Shown: positions 1 to 26,700 of the stretch, in pieces
How the letters are laid out: every line of letters begins with the position of its first letter
How positions within the stretch are numbered: position 1 is the first letter of the stretch
Assembly (NCBI GenBank): GCA_916610825.1
Contig: OU744447.1
Span: 18,073,563-18,137,562 of the forward strand
From: Haliclystus octoradiatus
Taxonomy: Eukaryota; Cnidaria; Staurozoa; Stauromedusae; Haliclystidae
Direction of reading: 5' to 3'
Length of the DNA stretch: 64,000 nt
Position numbers and translations under genes: made by a program
Notes under the pieces: model-generated
What the model was told of the DNA's origin: nothing
Database searches by the model: none
What the model saw: the letters and a program-made list of their open reading frames with translations, nothing else

Positions 1-512
1 ATTCAACATGCTTTAAATGCTTCTCAATCAACCAACTTCTACAAAGTTTGGAATTTTTTATTCAAAAGAACTAGATGTAGCTATTAAAGGTTATTTGTGA
101 ACAATCATTACACCGTTTTTGAAGTGAAAATACTATGATGCTGCATGAAAATTGTTTTTTTTGGAGTCCACATCACTGATTTTATGAACAATGTCTACAA
201 ACAAACATAGTTGAAGTTCACATTGGATGAGTAATGATATTCCATTAAAAACTGCCAATGTCTTTGAATGATCACACAAATGGGGTTTAAGTGGCCATCA
301 ATCGAATAACATGGTAGCTAGGTTTCCGAAAGGCTGACAAAAACTTAAAAACAATATCAACTGCTTTTTCTTATTTGTCCGCATATAAGAAGAAATAAAT
401 ATATTTCAAGGATCCTTTCATGTAAAAGCCTTTCTGAAGGTTTTGGATAAAAATGCATGTTTCTGGAAGGGAAAAATATATGTTGGACCTTGGTGGCCAC
501 TAGCAAGACAAT
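1..512. other. no gene recognised
   Basis: AT-rich sequence. No homology, splice-bounded exon or repeat border was seen. It would be intronic or downstream sequence of the minus-strand TDRD-like gene. Confidence 0.5.
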
Positions 513-702
513 AAAGGGTTACTGCACGGCAGCCGTGTTTGGGTTCTCTGATACCAACACGCGGGATGTTGGGAGACATGAGAAAGTATCAGAAAAACAA
601 GTGCCCGTAGGGCGAGTGTTTTTCAGCTTTCGAGTGTCTCCCAACATCCCAAGTGTTGGTATCAGAGAACCCAAACACAAGGCTGCCGTGCAGTAACCCT
701 TT
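513..702. mobile_element. 190-bp palindromic MITE
   Basis: The two halves are near-perfect inverted copies of about 68 bp. Ends read AAAGGGTTACTGCACGGCAG and the reverse complement. The loop contains AAGTGCCCGTAGGGCGAGTG. A short open frame across it is just the palindrome. No certain target duplication was found. Confidence 0.8.
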
Positions 703-1263
703 TGTGAAATGAAACATATTTTTACTATTTTTAAACGAATTTAACATAAATGATTTGACTGATTAGATCAATTTTCTCCTATAAATCTTCACGTCTTCGT
801 CATATTTTGCCTTTCTTCGAATCACAGATCCAGAGTTCTACTTTCGAAACACTTTCGATTCTTTCGAACGCTATGATTTTGATCTGTCTTGTTTCTCATT
901 TCTGGTCTTTCAAAAGTTTTTGCCGGTTTTGTAGGGCATTTTTGTCTCGGAATAGCCACCATAACCAAACAAATGACGCAAAGAAGAAGAATGCCTTGAA
1001 TTATAATACTGTACTCTTAAATAATATCATCCACGGTGTTAATAATGCAATTTTTTATTTGCAATTATTTAGAAATTTTGGATGTTTTTTGTCTCATGTT
1101 ATCTAAGTTGTTTTGGCTTGCGTGATCCAAACACGGGAGTAAACCAATCATATTACTAGAACAGCATTCGAAAATCTTTCGAGTTTTACAATGATAAGTT
1201 CTATGATCATGAATAGACCTACTAATAGATACAATCTTAAAGCATGGTAACACAATCTCTTAC

Positions 1264-1386
1264 TGAATGCTGGAGGGGTGAAATGTTGTCTTGCCATTTG
1301 GTTAACAAAATTCATATTTCGTACTTCACGTTCAATCGACATTAGAATGTATTGTTCGACGTTAATAGGAGGAAGAATGGGAACAC
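1264..1386 (-). CDS. candidate second exon of the LOTUS/Tudor gene
   Basis: This 123-nt open segment encodes about 41 residues, beginning GVPILPPINVEQ and ending near QHFTPPAF. It is bounded by an AG acceptor (1387-1388) and a GTAAGAG donor (from 1263 downward). Its entry phase matches the phase-1 end of the exon at 5486-6029. The joined text reads RGG-VPILP, which resembles the linker after the first LOTUS domain of TDRD5 (RGR-VAPILP). The assignment rests on phase, splice sites and this short resemblance only; it could be a chance open frame. If it is right, the intron between the two exons is about 4.1 kb and holds the element at 1711-4606. Confidence 0.35.
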
Positions 1387-2069
1387 CTTGAATTGAATAA
1401 AAGTTTGGTTCAATTTTTATCATGAAGATGACTATGATACAAAAAGGATATTATCCGGGGGGATTTAAAAACAGCAAGCGGTTTTCAACAAATGGGGATA
1501 CGAAGCAAGGTGGGATATTAACTGAGTTTGACTGTATGTGCACTTTTAGATTACCTGATAACAGTTATCATGCTGTACAAATGTTGAAAATATTAAAATT
1601 GTAGATAAATTGTCAGGCATACGTCTCTTTTAATTCAGGAATGCTTGATTATGAATTATTGAACTTTCAAACACAAATCTGTGAATTTTGCATCACAAAT
1701 ATTAAATATGTAACAAATGACAGTGATAAAAAACATGGGATTTCCCAACGTTTCGCCAGAGAGAGAAATCGTTGGAGAGAAAACAGCGATGTAAGCACAT
1801 AAACCATACTTAAATTGTAATTACCTTGATAACATTGTATGCATTATTTAATTGTTTGTATCTTTATTATATCTTCTTTAGTGAATGAATTAATCAAAGC
1901 AGTATTGATGCCAAGAAGACATGCCAAAGCCAAGATGATGTGAACAAGCAATGAATTAAAAGAGCAACTCGTCACAGAAACTGAAGACATAGTGAAACTT
2001 CAGCTTGACCTGGAAAAGCTCAGCCAACGCTACAAATGTGTAGAAGAATTACATTGCCAATAAACCACA

Positions 2070-2465
2070 ATGATAAACGATGAATCTGATACAGCTGAAC
2101 AATGGTTAAATGAATTGTTTATACAAATGTGTGAAGATCGAAAACAAGTCAGAAGATACGTTTGGGGCTGCCAAACAGAGAACATCAACAATCTGGAAGT
2201 ACAGAATAAATATTTGGAAAACCAACCGAGGAAACAAAAACAAAATGAAAATATGCCACCAGCAGAAACAGAAAACAACAAAGGAACAGTAGAACAACAA
2301 AACTCAACCAATGACGAAGCAGAAACAGAAAACAACAAAAGAACAATAGAAGAAGAAAACTCAATCAATGACGACAAAGTCGAGGACAATGGAATGTCAA
2401 ACGATGAACATCAGACACAGACAGTGTTTGACAAGATGTTCAGCCTTCCGGTATTAGAAAATTGA
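2070..2465 (+). other. unrecognised open frame, acidic and repetitive
   Basis: This 131-codon frame is rich in Glu, Asn and Gln. It contains a duplicated block, AETENNKGTVEQQNSTNDE and AETENNKRTIEEENSINDD. It is probably part of the element at 1711-4606 and not a host gene. No domain was recognised. Confidence 0.3.
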
Positions 2466-4519
2466 GAGCTTTTTCTTTAAATAAAAAAACTACCAATTTT
2501 CTTCTGAATTTGCTCCAGTCTTCCAAATCTTGGATCCTTACTTTTGTCTGACCCTGGACACAGAGCATGCCGAAAATAGCACCTTTGCCCACAACGATCA
2601 ACAAAGTCTCATATGTGCATTCGACCTCAACAACAGAACAAGAAAGTTGTACATTCGGTCAGGGTGGCACAAACTTTTTTGCCTTCGGCGAACCAACCTT
2701 CAATCACCTGTAACCTTCGGATTTTTTTTCGATAACTGTAGGCCTACTTCATTTCCAATGTCCAACATCAGTTTGTGCATATGAATTTATTTTAGGAAAA
2801 GTTCAAATTAACAATCAGAATAGTCATTCAAACAAAAATTACCGGTACCAGTGTAATTTCAAAAACTATATAAATAAACTAAACAAAATGGCATATGCTT
2901 GATGTATGGGCTGTAATTATTGCTATAAAACTTTCATTATGACAAGCAGAACAACTCCGAAGTTGAATGCATTTTTGTAAGCTGAAATATATTTCTCAAA
3001 AAAGAATGCTTTGTAATCAAATTAAGAGAGTTTGAGTGAAATTGAAGTAAATTGAAAGCAGAAATTGAAATAAAACCCAATCATTTTCTCTGTGTCCTCA
3101 ATTAAATTGTTCTATTCCAACCAGAAAGTATATGCCATTTAATGATCATTAGTTTCTGATTCTTGAGATCATTTTTTCTGTTGAGCAGCCGTTTCTTGTT
3201 CACGCTTCAGTTAGCACGTGGAAATGAAGCGGGAAAATGGCCAAAACAATAACTTCTCTCGCTGTTTAATATCACTTTATGAGTTTACATCCAACACTTT
3301 TTAGATTATTGTTCAGTTTTAACAATTCCAAAGGCCAGATCTTCGGATTCAAAAAATAAAGATGATTAAAATTAGTTTTCTTCGAATTGTAGAAGAAATA
3401 AATGCAAGTAAACTTCGGAAAACTTCGGAATTTTGCCCTAGCTTCGGCTAACTACGTTCGAAGGTTCGGACTGTTTGTGCTATCCTGCATTCGGTAATCC
3501 AACTCAGTCGATACAGCCTTAACATTGCCAATAGCAAAAAATCAAGGTGATGTCGCCTATCTTTCCTGATTCTATAAGAGATTATCTGATGATAGAGAAC
3601 AACAACATCAAAGACAGCATAGAAAAACAGAATGGAATACAGTATGGAAAAACTTACTGATGTTTAAATCAAACAGATGGAACAACTGAAGCCAGTGAAG
3701 CAAAGAGATATGTAATGTGTCTGGAAATTCTCAACAAACAACTTGAAAGATAATGCAACGCAACTACGAAGTGCCGAACACAACGTCAAAGCAACTACAA
3801 TCAGGTAGCCAGTATGACAGGCTATTGGAAACAGCAATAAATAAATGGAGAACCGAGACAGAAAGAAATATGGACTGGGAAGGGACTAATCAATTTAAAG
3901 TGAAGAACAAAACCAACTGTAAAATCGCCTATGCATTGGCATAGTAGTATCGGACAGCGAAGAAGATTAGTGATACGGAAATTATGTATGAATACATTGT
4001 GCAGATGTTTCCATCAGCGGGAGTGTTCTGAATTTAGATCATAGCTTTGAACAGTAATTTTGGTAGATTTCATGTCTTATTATACATATATTATAGAATT
4101 ATTAATAGAAGTCTGATTTAATGGATAAAGATAGCATATAATTTAGTTTAAAAGCCATTTAGTTAAAAATAGAGAGAATACCTCCTATCGTGAAAGTCAT
4201 GGGATTTACTTACTGTAACCTAGAAATAGAATCACCTCTTCCTATGATAAGACTTGAACTAAGATTAGTAAATAAATTAGTATAAATATTGTAAGCATCC
4301 TTAGTAAATCAAGATATAGTTATACACCACCCTTGTACGCCGTTCAAGAAGATTTTGTCTTATTTACGGAATGCTTGCAACCAGGCAGATCAAGCCAACA
4401 CTCAAACACGCAATCATTCTATAAAATCCTGGTTGTTTGTTCAATTCCTGTGTAATTGTATTTGAAAATTTCCTTTGTACTCTCGAACTTTATATATTTG
4501 TAATTTTATAATTTGTATT

Positions 4520-4582
4520 TATATACCTGATGATGCCATGAAGATATGATATATGGTGAAACGTTGTGAAATCCGGCGTTTT
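4520..4582 (+). ncRNA. hammerhead-ribozyme-like motif
   Basis: The core CTGATGA is followed by a 5-bp stem II (GCCAT/ATGGT), then GAAA and the palindromic stem III ACGT with U as the cleavage-site base. Stem I can pair as AC/GU next to the core and AUUU/AAAU beyond an internal loop. Short palindromic stem III is typical of dimeric hammerheads described in Penelope-like elements. Confidence 0.45.
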
Positions 4583-4624
4583 TTATCGCTGTCATTTGTT
4601 ACAAATTTAATTAGCAAGAATTCA

Positions 4625-5485
4625 TTAATAAATATTAAATAGCGTCATTATTAAATAGAATTATATGTAATTAGATATAATGACTTGCTTACTATACATG
4701 ATAGTATTTCCAATTATGAATTATATTAGAAGACATAATAATTTTTATGCCAGGCTTGAAACTCGTTACTTGTGATACAAACATTTCCATGGTGCTGGAG
4801 AGGGTGGTCATTGCATAACTAATTTTGAGCTTAGTAAACTGTAGCGCAGTAGACATGGTTATTGTGTATAGGTTTTACAGTGGGATTTCATTGCAATTTT
4901 AGCAGCAATACACAGTCATGCAGTTGAAGAAAATTACTCAAATCATATGATGATCAATTGATCTTAGCTCCCAATGGAATGCAACACAAAGTTCACATTA
5001 TGTGTAAAACAAAAGCCTACTTTAAACACCTCAATAATTTGGTGCCTTATTGTCACATTCACAGAAGTGATTGTTATTATAAAAACAGAGCAATACCCTA
5101 ATAATATCAAATAGAGCAACACATTTTCTCTCTCAGTCTATCATCACCTTGAAACACGTGTTTCTCATTATATGATATGTTGACAACTTTTCATGATTGG
5201 ACACAACATGTAACAGTTATTACAATCATTAGGCAGCATATTGTAGCCAACACATATCTTATAGATAAGATAAGATAATAGATCTATTAATTTCCGCCAA
5301 GTTGGCAGTACATATATCACGGAATCGGATATTTATGGGTAGGAAACCTTCCTTTGCAGCCTTTCATTGTTTGATGTTGTTGTGATAAATGATATTTGGA
5401 CCCCCGTTTTATGAGGGGAGGGGCAACTTAGTAAAACATTCCAGAACGTAGGCTATGAGTTGATCAATTTTAATGATTTACTTAC
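4625..5485. other. intronic sequence of the TDRD-like gene
   Basis: AT-rich with no exon candidate that matches the phase-1 donor at 5485. Nothing else was recognised. Confidence 0.45.
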
Positions 5486-6029
5486 CACCACGGTCATTGC
5501 CAAAAATTGATTTTGATTGTTGCGGTGGTGCTCGACTTGAATACGGACTTGGTGCGCTCAACATTGCCAATCTAGGAGGGACAAATCGCGAATGAACGTT
5601 GCCCATAAACCCCATCGTCGAACCAGATGGACGACCGTAATTTCTGTTCGAGTATGAGGATGCAGGTCTTCTTTCAGAGGACATTTGAGATTGTCTTATC
5701 TTTGGTATTTTCCTTTTCTTTCTATTCTTTCTTTCTTTCTGCCCTCCTACTAATCTTGCTACATGCATTGTTTCCTGTGTAGCAACAGCATTCACCATAA
5801 TCACGCCATCAAACCCTCTTGTCAGTCTGCAAACGCTAGGCATTCTCGTGAGCAACTCTTCGACTCCAGAAAATCCTAACTTGCGATAAGGTATACCTTT
5901 TGGATCGCAATATGATCGAAAATCTTTATCTACTCTGTGTAATGCTATCCCTCCTTTTTCACTCATCAAGACAGCGCGTATATCCTTTTCCACTTTCTGC
6001 AGAAGTGTTTCTTCGCCTTGGACAGCCAT
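5486..6029 (-). CDS. TDRD7: LOTUS-domain Tudor protein, first coding exon (TDRD7/TDRD5-like), partial
   Basis: The exon encodes about 181 residues. Residues 8-95 form a LOTUS (OST-HTH) domain, with the GIPYRKLGF and ARLV signatures seen at the start of vertebrate TDRD7 and, less closely, TDRD5. A basic K/R-rich stretch and an Arg/Ser/Pro-rich linker follow. Proteins of this family carry further LOTUS and Tudor domains and act in germ granules and piRNA-related RNA control; that is family knowledge. The ATG at 6029 was chosen because the downstream residues align with the TDRD7 N-terminus; the longer open frame upstream to 6071 has only a TTG. The exon ends with a consensus donor (GTAAGT) at 5480-5485 in phase 1. 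The rest of the gene lies to the left and mostly outside the window. The gene is divergent from LACTB2. TDRD7 fits slightly better than TDRD5, but the Tudor part is not seen. Confidence 0.72.
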
Positions 6030-6349
6030 GGCTCTCGTTTGGCCAGTGGCTGCGAGCCTACGACACCACAAACAACTCTCTTAGATAATTCTTAAAGATT
6101 CCCTTCTATAAGAGGTGGTATCCCAAGTACAGAGCTGAAACTATTATAAACAAAGTAACACAAAGTTAACTAACAAAAAGCATTTGCATCCGCTTTCAAA
6201 TCCGTAAAAAATTTCTTTATCGACCAAGAGCCAGTGGGCCACGAGCAAATGGCCTCGTTTCAATAGTCAAAGTGAGGATTTAGAAGGAAATTCTTTAAAG
6301 GGGGTATTACCCCCACTGACCCGTATCGCCTTAAAGGGGTGTATTCAAT
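6030..6349. promoter_or_regulatory. probable bidirectional promoter between the TDRD-like gene and LACTB2
   Basis: Only 320 bp separate the start codons of two divergent genes. The LACTB2 start lies in a short GC-richer patch (GGCGGCCGC at 6352-6360). No TATA box or other defined element was identified. The call is inferred from gene geometry. Confidence 0.45.
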
Positions 6350-22281
<15,932 letters not shown>

Positions 22282-22927
22282 TGAATAATGAAAATTCAGA
22301 TTTCAATTACAAGGTAACTAACTATTATTTTCATCATGTAGTATAGTAATAGTAGGCTATCTTCAACATCCTTGACCCTACCTAACAGATCTGTTTCAGG
22401 AATGATGCATCTGTTTGCAAGTCTTTGTGGCAGATAATTGATATATACTGGTATCTATACCATATGAACTTACATTACTAAACTCACATAATGGCACGCT
22501 TCCAATTAAATTAAAGTACAGGGAAACAAACCTTCAAAAACGCTGATCAAGAGAAATTATTTGAATAATAAATAGTTGATTATGTAACAACGAAGAAGGA
22601 CGAATTCTTGCTTTTGGGAAGCATACCAACATGAATACACCGTTAGCATACATGCAGACTGCAGATTCATACCCTTTTAAGAAAAGTGTAAAACAAAGTT
22701 CACATTATTTTAATGACGGTTTAAATCAAATTCCATGTCCACACCATTATTGTAGTCAGATGGTGTGTACATAGAGATAATAATTCCTTTGGCAATAATT
22801 GTGCAGTATATTTGTTATCTCAAACACAAAACAACACAAATGACTTATATGCTTCAAAGAAATTTATATTTTTCTAGCTGGAGCCAAATGGTCCAATTGC
22901 AACGCAAATCTACAATCTGTGTAGTAG
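22282..22927. other. LACTB2 3' flank
   Basis: Probable 3' untranslated region with AATAAA at 22567-22572. Nothing else recognised. Confidence 0.5.
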
Positions 22928-23250
22928 TATAGTCCCGTAGAAAAAATCAGCCAATCATTTGGACATTTTGACGGTCAGATAGTTATTGGATTAGTCTAGA
23001 ATTATTCACCATGATATTCTGAACGAATTAGAGCCCAAATGTTTTAAATGTGCGCGGGATCTAGCTCCAGGCTCTTTTCATTTCTATCTGAGTTTTAACA
23101 ATAGGAGCCTAGAATTAGTTCCAGTACCGTACACATTTCGAATATTTTACTCTAATCAGTTCAGAATATTATGGTGAATAATACTAGACTGTTAACTATC
23201 TTCTAGTCAAAGTGTCCATATGATAGGCTGATATTTTCTATGGGACTATA
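22928..23250. mobile_element. 323-bp TA-flanked MITE
   Basis: Terminal inverted repeats TATAGTCCCGTAGAAAA and TATAGTCCCATAGAAAA (reverse complement). The pairing extends inward through ATCAGCC. It lies between the convergent LACTB2 and CYP4 3' ends. Confidence 0.85.
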
Positions 23251-23264
23251 GTTCTAAGGCCCTG

Positions 23265-23400
23265 TTTACAAGCAGGGCGAGTAACTCGGGTGGGCGAGCT
23301 ACTCGGGTCTATTTTTTATGCGCATTCTGTTTACAAGCAAAACGCAAAAGTTGTCTCCCCCTCCCCGAGTAACTCGCCAACCCGAGCTCCTCGCCCTAGC
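23265..23400. repeat. GC-rich imperfect palindrome
   Basis: GGGCGAGTAACTCGGGTGGG near the left and CCGAGTAACTCGCC with CTCCTCGCCCT on the right pair in reverse. CTGTTTACAAGCA occurs twice in it. Probably another small TIR element. Confidence 0.6.
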
Positions 23401-23799
23401 AGACCGGGCTACCCTACCTCCCTTCAATAGTCAACTAGCGCCCAGTTTCTTTTCTACCATGCAACATACACACTGTGAGACAAGATAACTCAACAATTTG
23501 ATTCTTCTTTTTTTTATCAGAATAGTTTGCCATGCATAATAATTATAATTATTGCTAATGACAATATGAAAAAGCTGCAATGTCAACACATAACTCTATC
23601 CTTCAATTAAAAACTATGTCTAGTCTATTTTCAAAATCTAAGTTCACTTATAAATGGTGCACGCTTGCATTAGAAAGTGCTTGATAAGAAACTTGGAGCA
23701 CAAGTAATTAATCTATAACACAATTCAAGGACAAATCAACAGTTGTGTGGAGTTATTAGTATGTCTTTGAATCATATTTATAATGAATTTACCATCAGC

Positions 23800-26700
23800 T
23801 CAACACAACAGTCTTTCTTTCATTCTCATTTTAACACCTTTCTTTGACCTGAGAATAATCTCTCCACACAATTCTAAATCATCTTGTGTCTGATCACACT
23901 CCAGTTGAAAATGACGGACAATTTGAGTAACAACAACTTTTATTTGCATTGTAGCAAATCGTTGACCTATTATAAATTGTAAACCTCTCATCAATTCAAA
24001 AATGATCTAAGAAAGTCATAAAGGTCCTTAAATCATGTAGAGTAAGAGAGTTTGTAATATTGCGAATGAACACTGAAAATCAGTCTTATGTGGTGATAAA
24101 GTAACGTTAGACATTTAAAAGGGGGTTATTGACCAAGTTCAACTGTATATAATTTTCTTTAGCCCAAACATTGATAATGATTTGCCTTTCTTTCGATGTA
24201 GAAGATACAATGATATCTAATTAAACCTGAAATGTAATTGAGTTCCAACTGTAAAATGTCTTATTGATTTTAAAATGTGTATCTGTAAAACTTCCATAAC
24301 TATAAATTTAAAGTAGAAATAATTCATCATTGCCACATTACCTATACAATTCCTTGAACCTGCTGAAAATGGCACATACGCATACGGACTTCTCTTTGCC
24401 GAGTTCTCTGGTAAAAAGCGATCTGGGTTAAATTCTTTCTCATTTTCCCAAATTGCAGGATTTCTGTGTAAAGCCATGACAGCCAAGCCAACACTACAAC
24501 CACGTTTTACATGATATGAGCCTACAACAATGATGAGATTGATAAATGTAGAATATACACATCCATATAAGCCTATATCTCATCTAAAAAGACGAATAGC
24601 AGACTTTTTCTCATTGACATAATTTTATTTATTCACAATTTTATGTATATGATCAATCTACACTTGTGTGAAAACGTTATCTATCGATATTACAATTATA
24701 CTAATTTAAAAATGTTTATTTTAACTAATAAACTTACCAACAGTCAAATCTTCATCCAGTTGTCTTAACATAACAGGAACGGGTGGATATAAACGAAGTG
24801 ACTCCTATACAATTAAGTCCAATTAAAAAAAAAAACATGTTATACTATACTATGCAACATCCCATTATTGTGCTACAGTCATTTCTGTTTCTGTTATGTT
24901 GTATAATGCAATGAAAATAGTTGTTTGATTGTTTACTTTGTTAAGCAAACATTTGATTTTTTGTAGGCTACTATTTGTATGTACAGTGGAACATGTATAT
25001 AACAGCCAGCTATGAGAGGTTGATGAATTGACCATTATATGCAATTGGCCTTTATATTACAGGGTTGATTCAATATAAAATACCATTTTAAACAAACCAA
25101 GAGTGACCACTACAGTCTACAGACAAGTTATTTATGAGCATTTATCACAAATTGAGATATTAATAAGTAGCAATAAGGGTAGGTATGACATATAGTATAT
25201 GTTCTAAGCTCTAAGCACTGTAAAATTTGTAACTGAAAACTATTATTAAGTAAGTTATGAATTACATGACGCATAATTCAATGCATACAATTAAGTATAG
25301 CCTATGAACATGGAAAATAGATACAAAGAGATTGAAGGATGACAAGATTGCTTGTCATTATTGCTGACATTATGTTGCATAGAACTAATGTGATGTGAGT
25401 GTTAACAAGTTGCAAGTAATGGTAATAAGCATCTCTCAAACTCAACTGATAGATTATTGTAAATAATAAATAACATTGATTATATAGTAGACTGATTATA
25501 ACAAGTATTCTATTAGATACTATTATTTCCCGTCCAACAACATTCGCAGGAGTGCGCTACTGAGTTTCATATAAATACAAGCTCTATTTCACCTTAGTTT
25601 ATTTTATTGCTCAATATTCTCTGCCTAATCATGCTTTAGAACATCAACATTTGTTTAGCAATTAGCATGAATTTGAAATTACCCACCTTGATAATACAGT
25701 CCAAAAGCTGTGATTCTGTAATGTATTTTTCAATGTCATCCTCATCTTCAACTGTCAAGAGTAACATAGCTGGAGTCAGCATTACATAGCTCACATTGTA
25801 ATTAAGTACTGATGGCTTCAAAATTGGTCATACCATGTTCTTTGATATCGTTGTACAACTGTTCCTGGTAGCTTTCATGCGTTGCGAGCGCATACAAACA
25901 GAATGAAATTCCTGAGGCTGTTGTATCGTGTCCCTAAAAAAAGTATACTAGCAATAATCAATAATAGCAAAATTAATAATCTAAATAAATACCATGCACA
26001 CAGTACTCTCTTTAAATTGTATTATTGGTAAGTCAGTGGAACAGTGTTGTTAACTCACTGTTTCATCAATTTGTAGTTGTGCATACATGCATCAGCTTGA
26101 GTTGAGTAGAAAAATTATGTACAAGAGCTTTGAGTTGAAATTGACAATGATTTCCGTGTATCTCAAGTTGCACTTATGTTGAGGCTATTTGTTTGAAAGT
26201 GAACAAACTGTAAAGCATGTGTTTTTAGTCTGTCAAAAAAGAATACAACACAATTTATTAATTATTATATAACCATCATCAGTGTTTTACTGGGTTTTCC
26301 GCCACTCATAAAAGCCGTATTCCATGAAGTTGATATTTCACACGTAAATATAACACTTTTCAACAAATCACAGAGCGTCTTGCATTTGCGCTACGAAGTA
26401 AACTCCCGCTTTCGCCATTTACAAGGTAAAGAATCGCAGGATTTTCACAGAACATTTTCCCATGTCACAAGCTTTATTTTATGGGAATAATATTACTGGA
26501 GGAATATTTAATGTAAATATTTCCACATTGTCGTCTTCTGCTTCTAATACCAGTACAATGATTACCGAAAGCCCAAAAAGAAAGAGAGTATGTCGTAATT
26601 CGAACAGTGACAGCAGCCAGGAATAAAATTACATTCGATGAATAAAGAATTATCGAACTTGCTTAATACAGCTCTTGTGTTAATCTTCATTGCGTTTTAA

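Larger units (their letters stand above)
1711..4606. mobile_element. possible retroelement remnant with inverted end repeats (Penelope-like?)
   Basis: About 50 bp at 1711-1760 (AACAAATGACAGTGATAAAA and following) recur inverted at 4556-4606. Next to the right-hand copy is a hammerhead-like motif. Between them are small coiled-coil-like frames: a segment at about 1950-2059 reading ELKEQLVTETEDIVKLQLDL, a Glu/Asn-rich frame at 2070-2465, and one at 3753-3944. No reverse transcriptase or GIY-YIG domain was recognised. Penelope-like is suggested only by the inverted end repeats with a hammerhead motif. A separate 0.8-kb stretch with weak terminal inverted repeats (about 2663-3485, AGCACAAAC) may be nested inside. 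Confidence 0.35.

Noticed and set aside
457-696. 79-codon frame
   Set aside because: It is the translation of a palindromic MITE.
2663-3485. separate TIR element with AGCACAAAC ends
   Set aside because: The terminal similarity is short and interrupted; noted only within the larger candidate element.
6030-6071. fourteen extra N-terminal residues of the TDRD-like protein
   Set aside because: The upstream start is TTG, and family alignment begins at the ATG at 6029.
24981-25075. further pogo-like MITE (TACAGTGGAACATG)
   Set aside because: The left end resembles the family, but no matching inverted right end was found.
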